From positions 23,800,190 to 23,864,189 of the forward strand of contig NC_035170.2 in NCBI RefSeq assembly GCF_001659605.2: 64,000 bases of DNA. Reading direction: 5' to 3'. The notes under the pieces were generated by a model that saw only the letters and a list, made by a program, of their open reading frames with translations, was not told the origin of the DNA and did not search any database. The translations under genes and the position numbers were made by a program. This document shows positions 45,486 through 57,928 of this stretch, piece after piece (the stretch's first letter is position 1; every line of letters starts with the position of its first letter). This DNA comes from Manihot esculenta. Taxonomy: Eukaryota > Streptophyta > Magnoliopsida > Malpighiales > Euphorbiaceae.

Positions 45486-46990
45486 ATTTAAAATAGGTTT
45501 AAAGAGATTAACGAGTGGTATATTTAAAATGAAAAACTAACTATATTTTTAAAATAATTAATAAAATTTAATACATATCTATTTTTCATACTATAAAATG
45601 TGAGAAATGACATATTTAAACTTTAAGTCTTTTTAATTATATTTTTATTATTAGTAAGTAATATATATGTCATGGGGTGTAAATATATTTATAATTTTTT
45701 ATATATTTTTAATTTTATTTTTATATAAAATAATAATTAATGTATAAATAATAAATATAATTTATTATATTTTTAATTATTATTAATGTATAACCTTTTA
45801 ATTTCGTGCTGCTTTCTAATATAATAAATATAATTTTTATTATATTTATCGTCACTCTTATGTACCTTTTCAAATCTTAATATTTTTTAATATATTATAT
45901 TATTAAAATTATAATAAAAATTTTATTATATTTTTATTATTAAAAAGTTTTAATGTATTTTTTATTTTAATAATAAATAAAATATTAAAAATATATTTAT
46001 AAAAATTGAATAAACATCGTGCCATATAAAAAGATATTTAGATAATAAAAAAATTATTTTTACCATATAACAATAATTCTATAACAAAAAAAATCATATA
46101 GAAAGTTTTTACTATTTTATATTATGTTTATTTATTTGATAATTTTATAAAATTATAACTAATATAATTAAATTACATATTGTTTATATAATATGAATAA
46201 TTATATAGAATAAATATATATAATTGATTAAAATTATTATAAAAAAATATAAATTGTGATAAAAATATAAAATAATTGAAAAATTAATAAAAATAATTAT
46301 ATAAAATATTATCAAACTAAAATTTTATTCCATTCAAATAACTATAAAAAATTAATAAATATAAATAATTAAACTATAATAAAAAGTGAAATTGTGATTT
46401 TAATGTTATATATATATATATATCATAAGTGTTGTAAAATTATAAGATAATGATCGCCTAACATAATAGGTATATTAGATTTTCCCACTCAAAAAATTAA
46501 CATACTTAAAAAATATTATGATAAAAGAGACTGCCAATACCATCCATCGTTAACCTCAACTCATACTTAGATCTCGAAGCATCATTGTCTATAATATAAG
46601 ATGTTGCTAATTGTAAAGAAAATGAAGGTTTAATATATCACTTACATATATATCCATTCATTTTCCCTATGCATTTCACAGGACTTAAAAAGAAATAAAA
46701 GAGAAATATATACATATTTTATATTTGCTCCATTTTATTTATTCATATTATTAGAAAATTATATAAAATTTTGAATATTAAATTACAATGTGTTTGATAT
46801 TTAGATAATTTTTTAAATATAGCTAATATTATTTGGTTATAATTATTTTTTCTCTCTTCTTGAATCATTAAATTTAAACAATGAAAATATAATAACAAAC
46901 TAAATTTAGCAATGAAATTATAATAGCAAAAATCAAATTTACACTACAATTTACACAATTTAAATATCTGAGTAAATCTAAGAGATCTAC
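45196..46990. repeat. AT-rich spacer block, unit 3 (first copy)
   Basis: Contains a (TA)n run at 45446-45483. 46410-46960 resembles 48510-49830 and 29630-30230, so part of the spacer is duplicated inside unit 3. At 46632 the sequence TTTAATATATCACTTACATA is the empty site of the SINE at 49366. No gene. Confidence 0.45.
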
Positions 46991-47063
46991 TATCCCAATT
47001 CGCAAACTCTATTTTAAAAAATATATATATAAAACAACAATTTCTTACCACAGTTTTAGACTC

Positions 47064-47100
<37 letters not shown>

Positions 47101-47360
47101 CTAAAATAGAAAGTGACACACTTAATATATTTTATTTTTATTTTTAAATTATAATTTTATATTTAATAATATTATTAATTAATATATATATAATAAATAC
47201 AATTTATTATCTTTATTATTACAATTTATATATAATTTTTAAATTTTGCTATTAGTATGTGACTTTTTAATTTTTTATAATTTTTTAATATAATATATTA
47301 ATTTATAATTAAAAAATTTAAAATTAAAAACTAACTATAATTTTAAAATAATTAATAAAA

Positions 47361-47398
<38 letters not shown>

Positions 47399-49365
47399 TC
47401 GTGAAAAATAACATATTTAAACTTGTATTAAATTTTTTTGATTATATTTTTATTACTAGTAAATAATAAATTATATATATATATATATATATAAATTAAG
47501 TTAACGAGCGATTGACAAGTATCATTATTAAATTTAGTAACATAATTAATCGTATTTATGTCATATGTGACCTAAATATATTTATAATTTTTTATATATT
47601 TATAATTTTATTTTTATATAAATAATAATTAATACATAGATAATAAATATAATTTATTTTTTTAATTATTATTAATGTATAATCTTTTAATTTTCTACTG
47701 CTTTTTAATATAATAAATATAATATTTATTATATTTATTATCACTATTATATCACTTTTTGAATCCTACTGCTTTTTAATATATTATATTATTAATATTG
47801 TAATAAAAATTTTATTATATTGTTATTATTAAAAAATTTTATTATATTTTTTATTTTAATAATAAATAAAATATTAAAAATATATTTATAAAAATTGAAT
47901 AAAAGATATTTGGATAATGAAAAAAAAAATTATTTTTACCATATAAATTTTTTTTAACATTATGTTTATTTATTTGATAATTTTATAAAATTATAACTAA
48001 TATAATTAAATTACATATGCTATAATGTGAATAATTATATAGAATAAATATATATAATTATTAAAATTATTATAAAAAATATTAACTGTGATAAAAATAT
48101 AAAATAATTAAAAAATTAATAGAAATAATTGTATAAAATATTATCAAATTAAAATTTTATTCAATTTAAATAACTATAAAAAGTTAATAAATACAAATAA
48201 TTAAATTATAATAAAAAGTGAAATTGTGATTTTAATACATTACAAATATTAAATAATTAAGTTATTAAATCTTAATTATAAAAATTTAACATTTATTATC
48301 CATTTTATATAAAACTCACACATATCTCTCTTGCACACTTTCAAATGACTCACGTTTTGAAACTTTGCTTTCTTATTATTTACTTAGAATTTAGTGTGAG
48401 ATGTATGGTTGTACAATTCTGGATAGCCAATTCAACCCTCTTGGTTAGATTGAAATTAGACGATTCTAAATGTTTATGAGAGATCATTATATTCTTCCTC
48501 AATAGGTATATATACCATAAGTGTTATAAAGCCATTTGTGATATTACAAAATAGCAATCGCCTAATATAATAGATATACTAGATTTAATTATTCAAGAAA
48601 TTGACATACTTAAGGGTATTATGATAAAGAAGATGATTCTCTTCTACCACTACCACCGCCAGTGCAATCTACCACCATTAGAGTTTAATAAATTTTATTT
48701 TTTAAAAGATATAGTTTCTAGAATAGAATTTATTATTATATAATCATAATATATAATAATAAATACTAAAATCTTTAATTTTTTTTATTACAATTAAATT
48801 TGATGGTATATTGATTTGTGCTTATTACTATTTTGAGTTAAAATTTTAAAAAAATTGTTTCGTTTCTCTTAATAGACAGATTTGATCTCTTATCTCATAA
48901 TAAATGGACCCTAAATCATTAGGCATACAGCGACCCATATTAAAGAGGTCATAGACAAACATAACATAAGTTAATAACGTACCGTTTGAAGGGAACCAAG
49001 TCCAACTAGAATTTGATTTCACAAACTGGACAGGGTCCAAAGGAGTTCAGGGCCGCTAGACCTGACCATGATAATTTTCATATGTGAGCAAAGTTAGAAA
49101 AGACAGAGATCATATCTCTTAAAGACAAAATGAAAATTAAATAATCACTTGACAGAAATCAGAATTTTGTACTAATAAATATATTATTTGCATGTAAACG
49201 ATTGCTAAGCTAAAACTAGAACATTAAAGGCATGCCTGACAAGAACAAAAGAAGATGAAAATAAAAGGGAAGGAAACCAAGAGAGTTGGACCAAACTTAA
49301 AAAAAACACATTAACCTCTCATACTTATATCTCAAAGCGAAAATGAAGGTTTAATATATCACTTA
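46991..49365. repeat. AT-rich spacer block, unit 3 (second copy)
   Basis: (TA)n runs at 47067-47097, 47365-47397 and 47472-47493. 47560-48240 repeats text of 45680-46390. 48310-48690 matches 18300-18700 and 29560-29800. A minus-strand ORF at 48846-49040 (64 codons) lies in a stretch of ordinary base composition without matches elsewhere in the window; I do not recognise it. Confidence 0.4.
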
Positions 49366-49467
49366 GCACTCACAGTCTTAACTCGGTGGTAAATGCATTC
49401 GAATAAATTTGAAAGATCCCAGATTTTACTCTCCAACCCCCAATTTCTATTTCAAAAAAAAAAGCAA
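49366..49467 (+). mobile_element. tRNA-type SINE with target duplication
   Basis: 102 bp flanked by ATCACTTA at 49358-49365 and 49468-49475. It has a box-A-like TTAACTCGGTGG near the 5' end, a box-B-like region GAAAGATCCCAGATTTTA, a pyrimidine/C-rich stretch CTCCAACCCCC and an A-rich tail ending AAAAAAAAAAGCAA. The related loci near 29806 and 46632 lack it, which confirms an insertion. Confidence 0.8.
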
Positions 49468-50344
49468 ATCACTTATATACATATCCATCCATTTCCCCTA
49501 TACATTCACATTACATAAAGAGAAATATAAACATATTTTATATTTGAGCCATTTTGTTTATTCGTATTATTGGAAAATTATATAAAATTTTGAATATTAA
49601 ATTACAGTGTGTTGTTATTTAGATAATTTTTTAAACATAGCTAATATTATTTGGTTGTAATTATTTTTTCTCTCTTCTTGAATCAATAAATTTAAACAAT
49701 GAAAATATAATAACAAACTAAATTTAGCAATGAAATTATAATAGCAAAAATTAAATTTACACTATAATTTTATATAATCATATTTAAAAAATTTAATAAC
49801 CTGGCAAAATATCTCTAAGGTACATTTTTAAAATTTACCAAGCACTTTCCTTTTTTTTTTTTTAATAATTTTCAACTTTTCATATAGTATATTTTGATTA
49901 TATTTTATTAACAATGAATTCAAAAAATTTACTTAACTGGAAATATTTTGGTGATTAAAGAAAAAAGTTTCTTTTGAATTTATTTTTCACATATTGAGAT
50001 TCTTATTAAAATCTCTAAATATAAATTTATTAATAAATTTTATTTTTCAAATTAAAATTAAATAATAAAAAATAAGTTAAAAAGCTTTTCACAGAAAATA
50101 TTTTTCAAATACAAGTTATTTTCTATGTCCATGGAAATCAATAGGCATGCCAATGTAAAGTTTTTGAAAATCACGTGTTGTTTGGTCAGGTTCATGAACA
50201 AAGTTGCATCACTTGCCAATTGCATAGAAAAAAAGAATTGAAAGGAAAATGATATATCGCTTATGATATGAAATATTCAATGGAAATTTTGTCCATGTGA
50301 AAGCTATAACTATAACCAAGCAGAACAAGGCTTGTCATCAGGCT
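49468..50344. repeat. AT-rich spacer, unit 3
   Basis: Matches 29800-30660 of unit 2 over its length (GAGCCATTTT, TTGAATCAATAAATTTAAAC, AATCACGTGTTGTTTGG). No gene is seen. Confidence 0.45.
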
Positions 50345-51230
50345 TTTTTAAGACTTGAATTTAACAGAGAATTCCAATGCAGTGCATAAAACTGAGAAGG
50401 ATCAAAGCAGAAGACAAACTAGTGAAGATTATCACAATGCTTCCCAAAACAAGGTGTTCTTTTGCAAGCCAAATATAACAATGTCAACAAGCTCCATGAT
50501 CTTTTGGCTGCCATAAGCATATAAGGAATCAGCAGGCCAGCTGCATTTCCTAATCCAATGGCAAGGTAAGGCCACCTGTCATTAGTGTAAACATAGGCAT
50601 TTCCCATCTCATTATTAATTGTATCAGAACCAGAACACCTGACAACAAGAGGAGCACCACAAAGTCCAGGATTTCCAGCAAAAGAATTTGCCTCAAAAGT
50701 TGCCATTTGACCTGCATAAGGAATTTTCCCTGACAAATTATTGTATGAGAAATTCAAGTACGCTAGAAAAGACATTGGGATCATGCTGGGAGGAATTGGA
50801 CCAAAAAACATATTGCTTGATAGATCAAGTGATGCCAACTGATGCAATTCTAAAATAGTTTCTGGAATTTGACCAGTAATGTGATTCCTTGACAAGTTTA
50901 ACACCACCAATCCTGCCAATTCTGTGACTTCATGTGGCAGCTCTCCATGTAAATGGTTTCCTGAAATGTCTATGCAAGTCAAAAAGGAAAGAGTCGTTGT
51001 GTATTTTAAAGACTGACCTTTTGAATTTACAACCAGACTTTCTTCGTAATAGACACCGGCCACCCACCCATACGATAAATCCTGCTTAATGCGTCGTTCT
51101 TCAGTCATGCCCTTGAGATTACTCACTCTTGTAGAAATGCTTCCTCTCAGCTGATTTTCTGCTAGGTTTCCCTGTTAACCTGTTGTATCCAAGGTTCAAA
51201 GTAATCATCTACAAAAGTGATAAAATATAT
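50345..51230 (-). pseudogene. LRR receptor-like protein C-terminal half, unit 3 (with membrane anchor)
   Basis: Minus-strand frame open from 51126 to 50419, 235 codons, but without a credible start. Content: island LSYGWVAGVYYEESLVVNSK, four LRRs (IDISGNHLHGELP; VVLNLSRNHITGQIP; ASLDLSSNMFFGPIP; AYLNFSYNNLSGKIP), NPGLCGAPL, then the transmembrane helix YLAIGLGNAAGLLIPYMLMA, basic AAKRSW and a short tail. This is the standard RLP C-terminus. Beyond 51170 the LRR before the island is deleted relative to unit 2, so it is a fragment. Confidence 0.85.
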
Positions 51231-51239
51231 GAATCAAGC

Positions 51240-52156
51240 CTTAGATCCAAACGGAGACACGACACTGGAGCAAGGAACAGACTGAAGTACCCATGCATCC
51301 AAAATGTAGAGACCCCAGATATATGTCTCTGCTTCGTCACAATATCCTAAATGAGACAATGATTAAGAAAAAAGAAAACACAACAATTTAGGTCTTTGGT
51401 AAGTTTACTCACAGAGATTAAATTAAAGGCAAGATTAGGTAGACTTAGCACAAATAATAGAGTAATAAAAGGAGTAAGTTTAACATTCTCAGAACCCTCA
51501 ATATTATAAGTTGACCATCAACTATAATACCAGGAGAATGTGCTTTATGAGATCGAAAGCTAGTAAAAATATGAAAATTACCTGTCATGTGATCCGTGAC
51601 ACCAGAATTAATGACCCATTTATATAAAGAGGAAATAAGACACGTTTTTACCTGTCTCAGCCGCTACTAAAGACGTTGGGATAATTTTAATAATATAGGT
51701 CTTACTGTCAAAAACCATTTCAACTAAAACCCTATATTCCTATACCTTCAAACGAATTAAAGGAATATAACAAAACCTAACCTAGTGAACAGTATCAAAA
51801 AATGCCTCCACCCAATACCCAAACGGCAAACGAACTACAGATTTGACAAGGGAGCTACAAGGCAACTTCGGTTTCCTCTCTAGGTAGACGGTGAGAGACA
51901 AATATTACCTTAGATGGGTAACACAAAATAATAGGAGGCCTAAATCTTCAAAAATATAAAACTTGGGAGAGAAAAAAATAAATCTCTACGAGAATGGTTC
52001 TCATACCATGTAATAAGATAAAGAATAATTGGGCAATTTCAATATATTTTTCTATTGAAGTAAGTGGGTACATATACAAATTATAAGGCCTTGTCAATTA
52101 GCCTATGATTACGTAATCTCCTATAATTATGTACAGATTATATTCACACTCTAACA
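51240..52156 (-). mobile_element. Truncated Ty1/copia on minus strand, unit 3
   Basis: Sister of 33746-34890: LTR 52009-52156 (148 bp, about 30 bp shorter than in unit 2), degenerate primer site before it, and protease/GAG-pre-integrase remnants with more stops. It joins the RLP fragment at about 51251, where unit 2 has further copia sequence and the solo LTR; the unit-3 copy has a deletion here. Confidence 0.7.
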
Positions 52157-52164
52157 CATTATAA

Positions 52165-52830
52165 CCATGTGAGAGTATCGTGGTTTTCCTGCTACTACTC
52201 TTACAAGCCTAGTCCTGTTGGCATACCGTCCTTTGCTTTGTGGTGATTTTCTCTATTAGTCAAGCTTTCAATGATGAACTAGCTTTAATTGCAACTGTGT
52301 GGTGGTTTATTTGGAAAGAAAGAAACAAGACAATCTTTCAACACATGCCTCCAGATCCTATCTTTGTGACTCGCAAGACCCTTTCTAGCTTTCAAGAGCT
52401 AGACTTTGTAACAGACATAGGTTGCCCCCATGTTCCCTGTAGTGTTCAAAATTCTGGTGTTTCTGTTTAGCAAGCTCCGCCAATTGGGATGTTAAAGTTC
52501 AATTCTGATACTGCTTGAAAATCTGATTCAATGTTTGCTTCTATTGCTGTTGTGGTTCAGAACTGCTATGGTAAACTTTTGGATGGTAGAGATTGTAAGG
52601 TTGTTGCGAGAGTATCCTGTTGGCAAAAGCTTTAGGGGTCCTGGAGGCTATGAAACTAGCTATAAAGATGGGAGCTAAGAATGTTTTTATGGAAACATAT
52701 TCAAAATCAGTACATTCGGCTGTCATTTCTTAACTCCATGTGCGTAGGATATTAGGGCCACTCTCCAAAAGCAAAAGGTCGTCCTATTTTTCTCAAATGA
52801 CCTCCATATAATTTACTTTCTAAAATGGAA
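52165..52830 (+). pseudogene. RVT_3 (RNase-H-like) pseudogene, unit 3
   Basis: Same as 34901-35560: LALIATVWWFIWKERNKTIFQ, QELDFVTDIGCPHVPCSVQ, APPIGMLKFNSDTA, then frameshifted pieces. It shares the stop after SDTA with the unit-2 copy, so it was already dead before the unit was duplicated. Confidence 0.75.
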
Positions 52831-54557
52831 GCCCATTGACTTTTCTTCAATTGAATGGACTTTGTTTGGAACGATTCATTTTGTAAAGAAAATTTTAAAT
52901 AAACTCTTTAACTTTGAATAAATTATAATTTAGTATCTAACAAAATAGTTGATATATTTTTAAAAACCATTTTTTACTAGTAAAAGGTGAGATGAGATAA
53001 CACAAATTATTTTTTTTAATCAATATTATTAAATTCGAGTCTTATATATGGAATGCTTTTGAAATTTGGGATGATGCACTTTTCCCTTTGGTAAATTTAT
53101 TTGGTGTGAATCCGGATTATTCGGACTAACAAACTTTGGATATTGGATGGTTCAAATAAAAAAATTACCTTTTTGATCCTTGTAATTTTATAAAAATCCA
53201 TAAATTAGTCCATGCTATAAGAAATATAACTATGATTCATTTATTTCATTTATAACATAATCTTTACAATTTCGTACATTCTAATAATTTAGTTCCTACA
53301 CTTTAAATATATTTAACAAGTTAGTCCCTAAAAGTGACTCGATTGTATCTTTTACAGTAGAACTAATTTGTTGATTTTTTTAAAATTATAATAACTAAAT
53401 AAATGACTTTTAAAATTATAAGAACTAATATATAATTTTCATTAAAATATAAGGATTAAATTGTAATTTACCTTTAAGGGTAAATATAGTAATAATATAT
53501 AATTACTAGCATAAAATTAATAAATAATTTAAATTAATTAATTTGAACCAAGTGAAATATAAATACAAAAATTATTTAGACTAATTTTAATTTTATTGTT
53601 GCAATTGATTAATTAATTTTATTGATTTTTCAAATGCCAAAAAGTACCAAAAATATATATTCTTCTTAGAAATGTTTTGTTTTGAAACAAATGATCCTGA
53701 ATTTGATATATATTAGAGCTGCTATATTAAAAATTAGTTTATTAAGTATGTTTGTTAAACAATATTAAAAAGTAATTTTTAAGTTAATTTAATATATTCT
53801 AATCATAAACAGTTTATACTAATTAAATAAAATTTTAAACTACATTCTTTAAAAAGATCTAGGGAGATTTACTATTTAATTATTTGGTATTGTCATTATT
53901 AACAAGTCAGTCCCTACATTTTCAAAAATTTATTAAAATATTTTTATTTTTTCTCTCCGTCAATCAATAAAATAGTCATTCCATCATCTTTTCCATTAAA
54001 AATATGTTAAAAATAAATGAAGAATGAGAGAAAATTTTTAAAACATAATTTTGTCCTCAAATAAAACCCTTTATTTAGTCACTGAGTATTGCCATTATTA
54101 ACAGGTTAGCCCCTATATTTTTATAAATTTATGAAATTTTTTTTTTCAAATCTATTAAAATATTTTTATATTTTTCTTTTGGTCAATAAAATAGTCCCTC
54201 CTCCTAAAAAAAGATGAAGATGAAGAAAAGGAGAAGGAAGAATCAAAATCGAAAAAGAAAAATAAAATAAAGAAGAAGAAGAAAAAAAAAAAAAGAGAAA
54301 GAGGAGAAGGGGTCTAGAAGAAGAAGAAGGGTAATTTAGTTTTTTATTATATTTTTAATAGTAAAAATAGACGAAATAACTATTTTGTTGATAAGAAAAA
54401 AGATAAAAATATTTTAATAGATTTTTTAAAATACAGTTACTTGTTAATAATAACGATATCAAATGACTAAATAGTAAATCTCTCAAAAATCTAAAATAGT
54501 AAATATATAGTAAATCTAGAAAATGATATTTATATCACAATCCTAAATGTATTTGCA
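52831..54557. repeat. AT/purine-rich spacer, unit 3
   Basis: Matches 35561-37320 nearly base for base, including the purine tract 54210-54330. Ends at GCAGTGGGTC and then jumps into repeat a (CCATTAATATAAAAAGG), so about 290 bp present in unit 3 (37327-37617) are deleted. No gene. Confidence 0.5.
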
Positions 54558-55152
54558 GTGGGTCCATTAATATAAAAAGGTCCAACAACTATATGAAGAT
54601 TCATAGAAGAAACAATAAAGTTCAAGAAACTAACATAACAAAGCAAAGGGAAGCCTATTCTTATAGTCTAGAAACAGCCCTAACAGAAGCAGAAACGCCC
54701 AAGAAAAGATATAATGGAAACCAAAACTAAGAATTCTATAAATTGATGGTTCCAACAATCTCACCCGCATAATCAGCTTAAACATTCATTCTGAAACTCA
54801 AAAGAATCACGAAAATAATAAGAGACAACTAACATCCTAAAGAAGAAAAGGAATCATATTGAGACTTTGATAGAAAGAGGTTGTCATAAGAAATAAGGAT
54901 CACCCTCTAGATCTAGGCAGCTTTCAACACATTTAAAAGAACTATTGAGAGGGCGATGAGGATTTAACACCTACCTCTTGTACCATCCAAAGGCAAATTT
55001 ATAAGCCACCGCCTCACCCCTTTACTAGATGCCACAATTTCACCATAGTTGAAGATTTTCAGTAACTTACAAACATATAAAATACAATATACAAAGAAAA
55101 AAAAAAAGCTCAATAAAGACCCTCGCCTATATCTCCCCCAACTATAGGAGGG
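54558..55152 (-). repeat. Unit-4 copy of repeat a, left part
   Basis: Matches 37617-38210. Interrupted at 55152 by the composite retroelement insertion and continued at 61175 (AGGGGAAATTC). Confidence 0.6.
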
Positions 55153-55420
55153 TGTTGGAAAGAATCCTCTGCCATGATTGTAAATCAATCAGTATTGGAA
55201 AGAATCCTCTGACATGATTGTAAATCAATCAGTGATCTTCTGTCATGATTGTAAATCAATCATGATCAAATCTTACCATGTTTAGCATAGCACGATTCTA
55301 GGACATAATTGAGGGCACAATCAAAGATCTAATTGTTCATATTATGTACTATATAAACTCTGTAACTTACTACACAAGAGGTAAGAAAATAAAAACAGTT
55401 TTCTTCCTATAATCTCAAGA
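55153..55420 (+). repeat. 5' LTR of copia-2
   Basis: TGTTGGAAAGAATCC...AATCTCAAGA. Near its start a repeat of TCTGnCATGATTGTAAATCA occurs three times; copia-3 has two. ACTATATAAACTCTG near 55350 holds a TATA box (TATATAA), a probable promoter. Confidence 0.85.
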
Positions 55421-55516
55421 TGGTATCAGAGCGGGTTTCGGTCTAAAAATATTGCCATCCTGCAATAATCTTTTACCAAATACCTTTCCCAACTTCTTTC
55501 TCTCACCAAAACAACA

Positions 55517-57653
55517 ATGGTCGACCTCCCCACTTTAAATATCTCCAACAGCCTCTACGTACCTTCCTTATCTTGCAAATTACTATCTGTCAGTCAGATC
55601 ACCAAACAGTTAAATTGCAGAGTACTCATGTATCCTCATTTTTGTGTTTTGCAGGATATTCATACGGGCATGGTACTGGGCCGTGGTACTGAGAAAGATG
55701 GACTGTACTATGTGGAGGAGGTCTCAAGTACTGGGTCAACTCATTTAGCTCAAGGGTCCTCAACCCGACAATTATGGCTCTGGCATCGGCGCTATGGTCA
55801 TCCCTCAAGTGATTATCTTCGTACTTTGTTTCCTGAGTTTAAATCCATTGACATTCCAGTTTGTACTTCATGCGTACTTGCTAAGAGTCATAAGAGTACT
55901 TATCATATATCCACAAATAAATCTGATACTCCCTTCTCAATAATACACTCTGATGTATGGGGGCCTGCCCCGGAAACTGTCTCCTCTGATTATAGATACT
56001 TTGTGACTTTTATCGATGATTGCACTCGTGTTACTTGGATGTACCTGTTAAAACAAAAAAGTGAAGTGGCTGAGAAATTCTGTGATTTTTTCCGCATGAT
56101 TAAAACCCAATTTCACAAGACCATTCAAGTCCTCCGATCTGACAATGGGGGGGAATTTGTCAATAACCATCTCCAAACCTTTTTCCGGGATAATGGGATC
56201 CTTCACCAAACTACTTGTCCTTATACACCACAGCAAAATGGGGTTGCTGAAAGGAAAAATCGACATATCCTTGAGACTGCCCGAGCCCTATTGTTTGAAG
56301 CCCAGGTTCCTCCTAAGTTTTGGTCTGAAGCAGTTGCCACATCCATTTACCTCATCAATCGACTTCCGTCTCGCGTCCTTAATTTCCAATCTCCCTTGCA
56401 TACCTTGTCCTCTCATCACACCATCCCTTCCCTTCTCAACCTTCCACCTAAAATCTTTGGCTGTACAGTTTATGTTCACATTCCTAAAACACACCGCACT
56501 AAACTTGATCCATATGCTCTTAAGTGTATTTTCTTTGGTTATGGTGTCCATAAAAAGGGCTATCGGTGTTTTGACCCAATCTCTAAACGGCTCTTCACTA
56601 CCATGGACTGCACTTTTCTGGAAGAGGAATATTTTTTTTCCCTCGCCAACTAGCAGTGAGGGGGAGACAATGGCACAATCACCACCACTGCCAAATTGGC
56701 TTAGTCAGGAGGGGCCAGAACTTGATCATTCTTCTCTTCCTGAGTCTACACCAGAACTGGGAGACACTGACCATCTAGTACAGTCCTCGGTCTCAACGTC
56801 ACTACCAGAACCTGACACCGTAGAATATCCTGAGGAACACACAACTGAGGTATGTGAATCTGAACTTTCTCATGTTTCTAATAATCTTACCACTGAACCC
56901 ATTTTCCTTGAGGTTCCTGAAACAGGCCAATATGTTCTACCCATTTCCCTTGAGGTTCCTGAAACAGGCCAATATGTTCTAGCCCCTCGGAATAATAGAG
57001 GAATTCCACCTAGGAGATATGATCCAGAATTCGAGGCAGCCAGATCCAGATACCCTGTGGCAAACGTTACCAAAGGAGAAAGACTATCACCTCAGTTGGT
57101 CAATCTACAGAAATCCATTTGTTCAGAATGGATACCAAAGGATGCCACAGAGGCCCAGAAGGACAAAAGATGGGTTGAGGCAATGGAGATCGAGATGGAT
57201 GCCCTGGAGAAAAATAAGACCTGGGAAAAATGCTGGCTACCCAAGGGAAAACGACCAGTGGGATGCAAATGGGTGTTTACCATAAAGTATAAGTCAGACG
57301 GAACGGTGGACAGATATAAAGCTAGACTTGTAGCAAAAGGATTGGCAAAACTCCTATGGATCAGAAAGTTGATGTTTGAGCTTGGATTCCCATCAAAGGA
57401 TGCAGCTGAACTTCGTTGTGACAACAAGGTGGCAATAAGCATTTCTGAAAATCCAGTTCAGCATGATCGAACAAAACATGTTGAAATAGACCGACATTTC
57501 ATCAAAGAAAAGTTGGACAGTGGTCTGATATCTTTACCGTTTGTTCGATCAAAGGATCAATGGGCGGACATCCTAACCAAAGCAGTAGCTGGACGAATAT
57601 TCCATGAGGTTTTGGGCAAGTTGGGTATGCTAGATCCACATGATCCAACTTGA
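55517..57653 (+). pseudogene. copia-2 coding region: integrase and RNase H, no RT core
   Basis: Frame 55517-56653 (378 codons): GAG-pre-integrase and zinc-binding H90/H95...C116/C119 (HRRYGHPS, CTSC), then integrase with D146 (HSDVWGP), D209 (LRSDNGGEF) and E245 (GVAERKNRHILE), the complete DDE set. An eighth T at 56632-56639 (copia-3 has seven) shifts the frame to the one ending at 57653, with a linker and then CKWVFTIKYKSDGTVDRYKARLVAKG. That runs directly into LLWIRKLMFELGFPSKDAAELRCDNK (RNase H), so the RT palm including the catalytic DD is deleted. A 42-bp stretch is duplicated at 56898-56981. It could not reverse-transcribe itself. Confidence 0.85.
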
Positions 57654-57660
57654 GGGGGAG

Positions 57661-57928
57661 TGCTGGAAAGAATCCTCTGCCATGATTGTAAATCAATCAG
57701 TATTGGAAAGAATCCTCTGACATGATTGTAAATCAATCAGTGATCTTCTGTCATGATTGTAAATCAATCATGATCAAATCTTACCATGTTTAGCATAGCA
57801 CGATTCTAGGACATAATTGAGGGCACAATCAAAGATCTAATTGTTCATATTATGTACTATATAAACTCTGTAACTTACTACACAAGAGGTAAGAAAATAA
57901 AAATAGTTTTTTTCCTATAATCTCAAGA
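57661..57928 (+). repeat. 3' LTR of copia-2
   Basis: TGCTGGAAAGAATCC...AATCTCAAGA; nearly identical to the 5' LTR. It is followed at once by the TRIM-like TATTGAATCCCACATCGG. Confidence 0.85.

Larger units (their letters stand above)
55153..57928 (+). mobile_element. Non-autonomous Ty1/copia element (copia-2)
   Basis: LTRs 55153-55420 and 57661-57928 (268 bp each, only a handful of differences, so recent), primer site TGGTATCAGAGC (55421-55432) and polypurine tract TTGAGGGGGAG (57651-57660 region). The interior has no gag and no RT core, but keeps GAG-pre-integrase, integrase and RNase H. It forms the left arm of a large inverted structure with copia-3. Confidence 0.9.

Noticed and set aside
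45446..47493. Origin or scaffold-attachment function for the long TA tracts
   Set aside because: Long (TA)n runs and AT-rich DNA alone are common in plant intergenic DNA; nothing specific supports a function.
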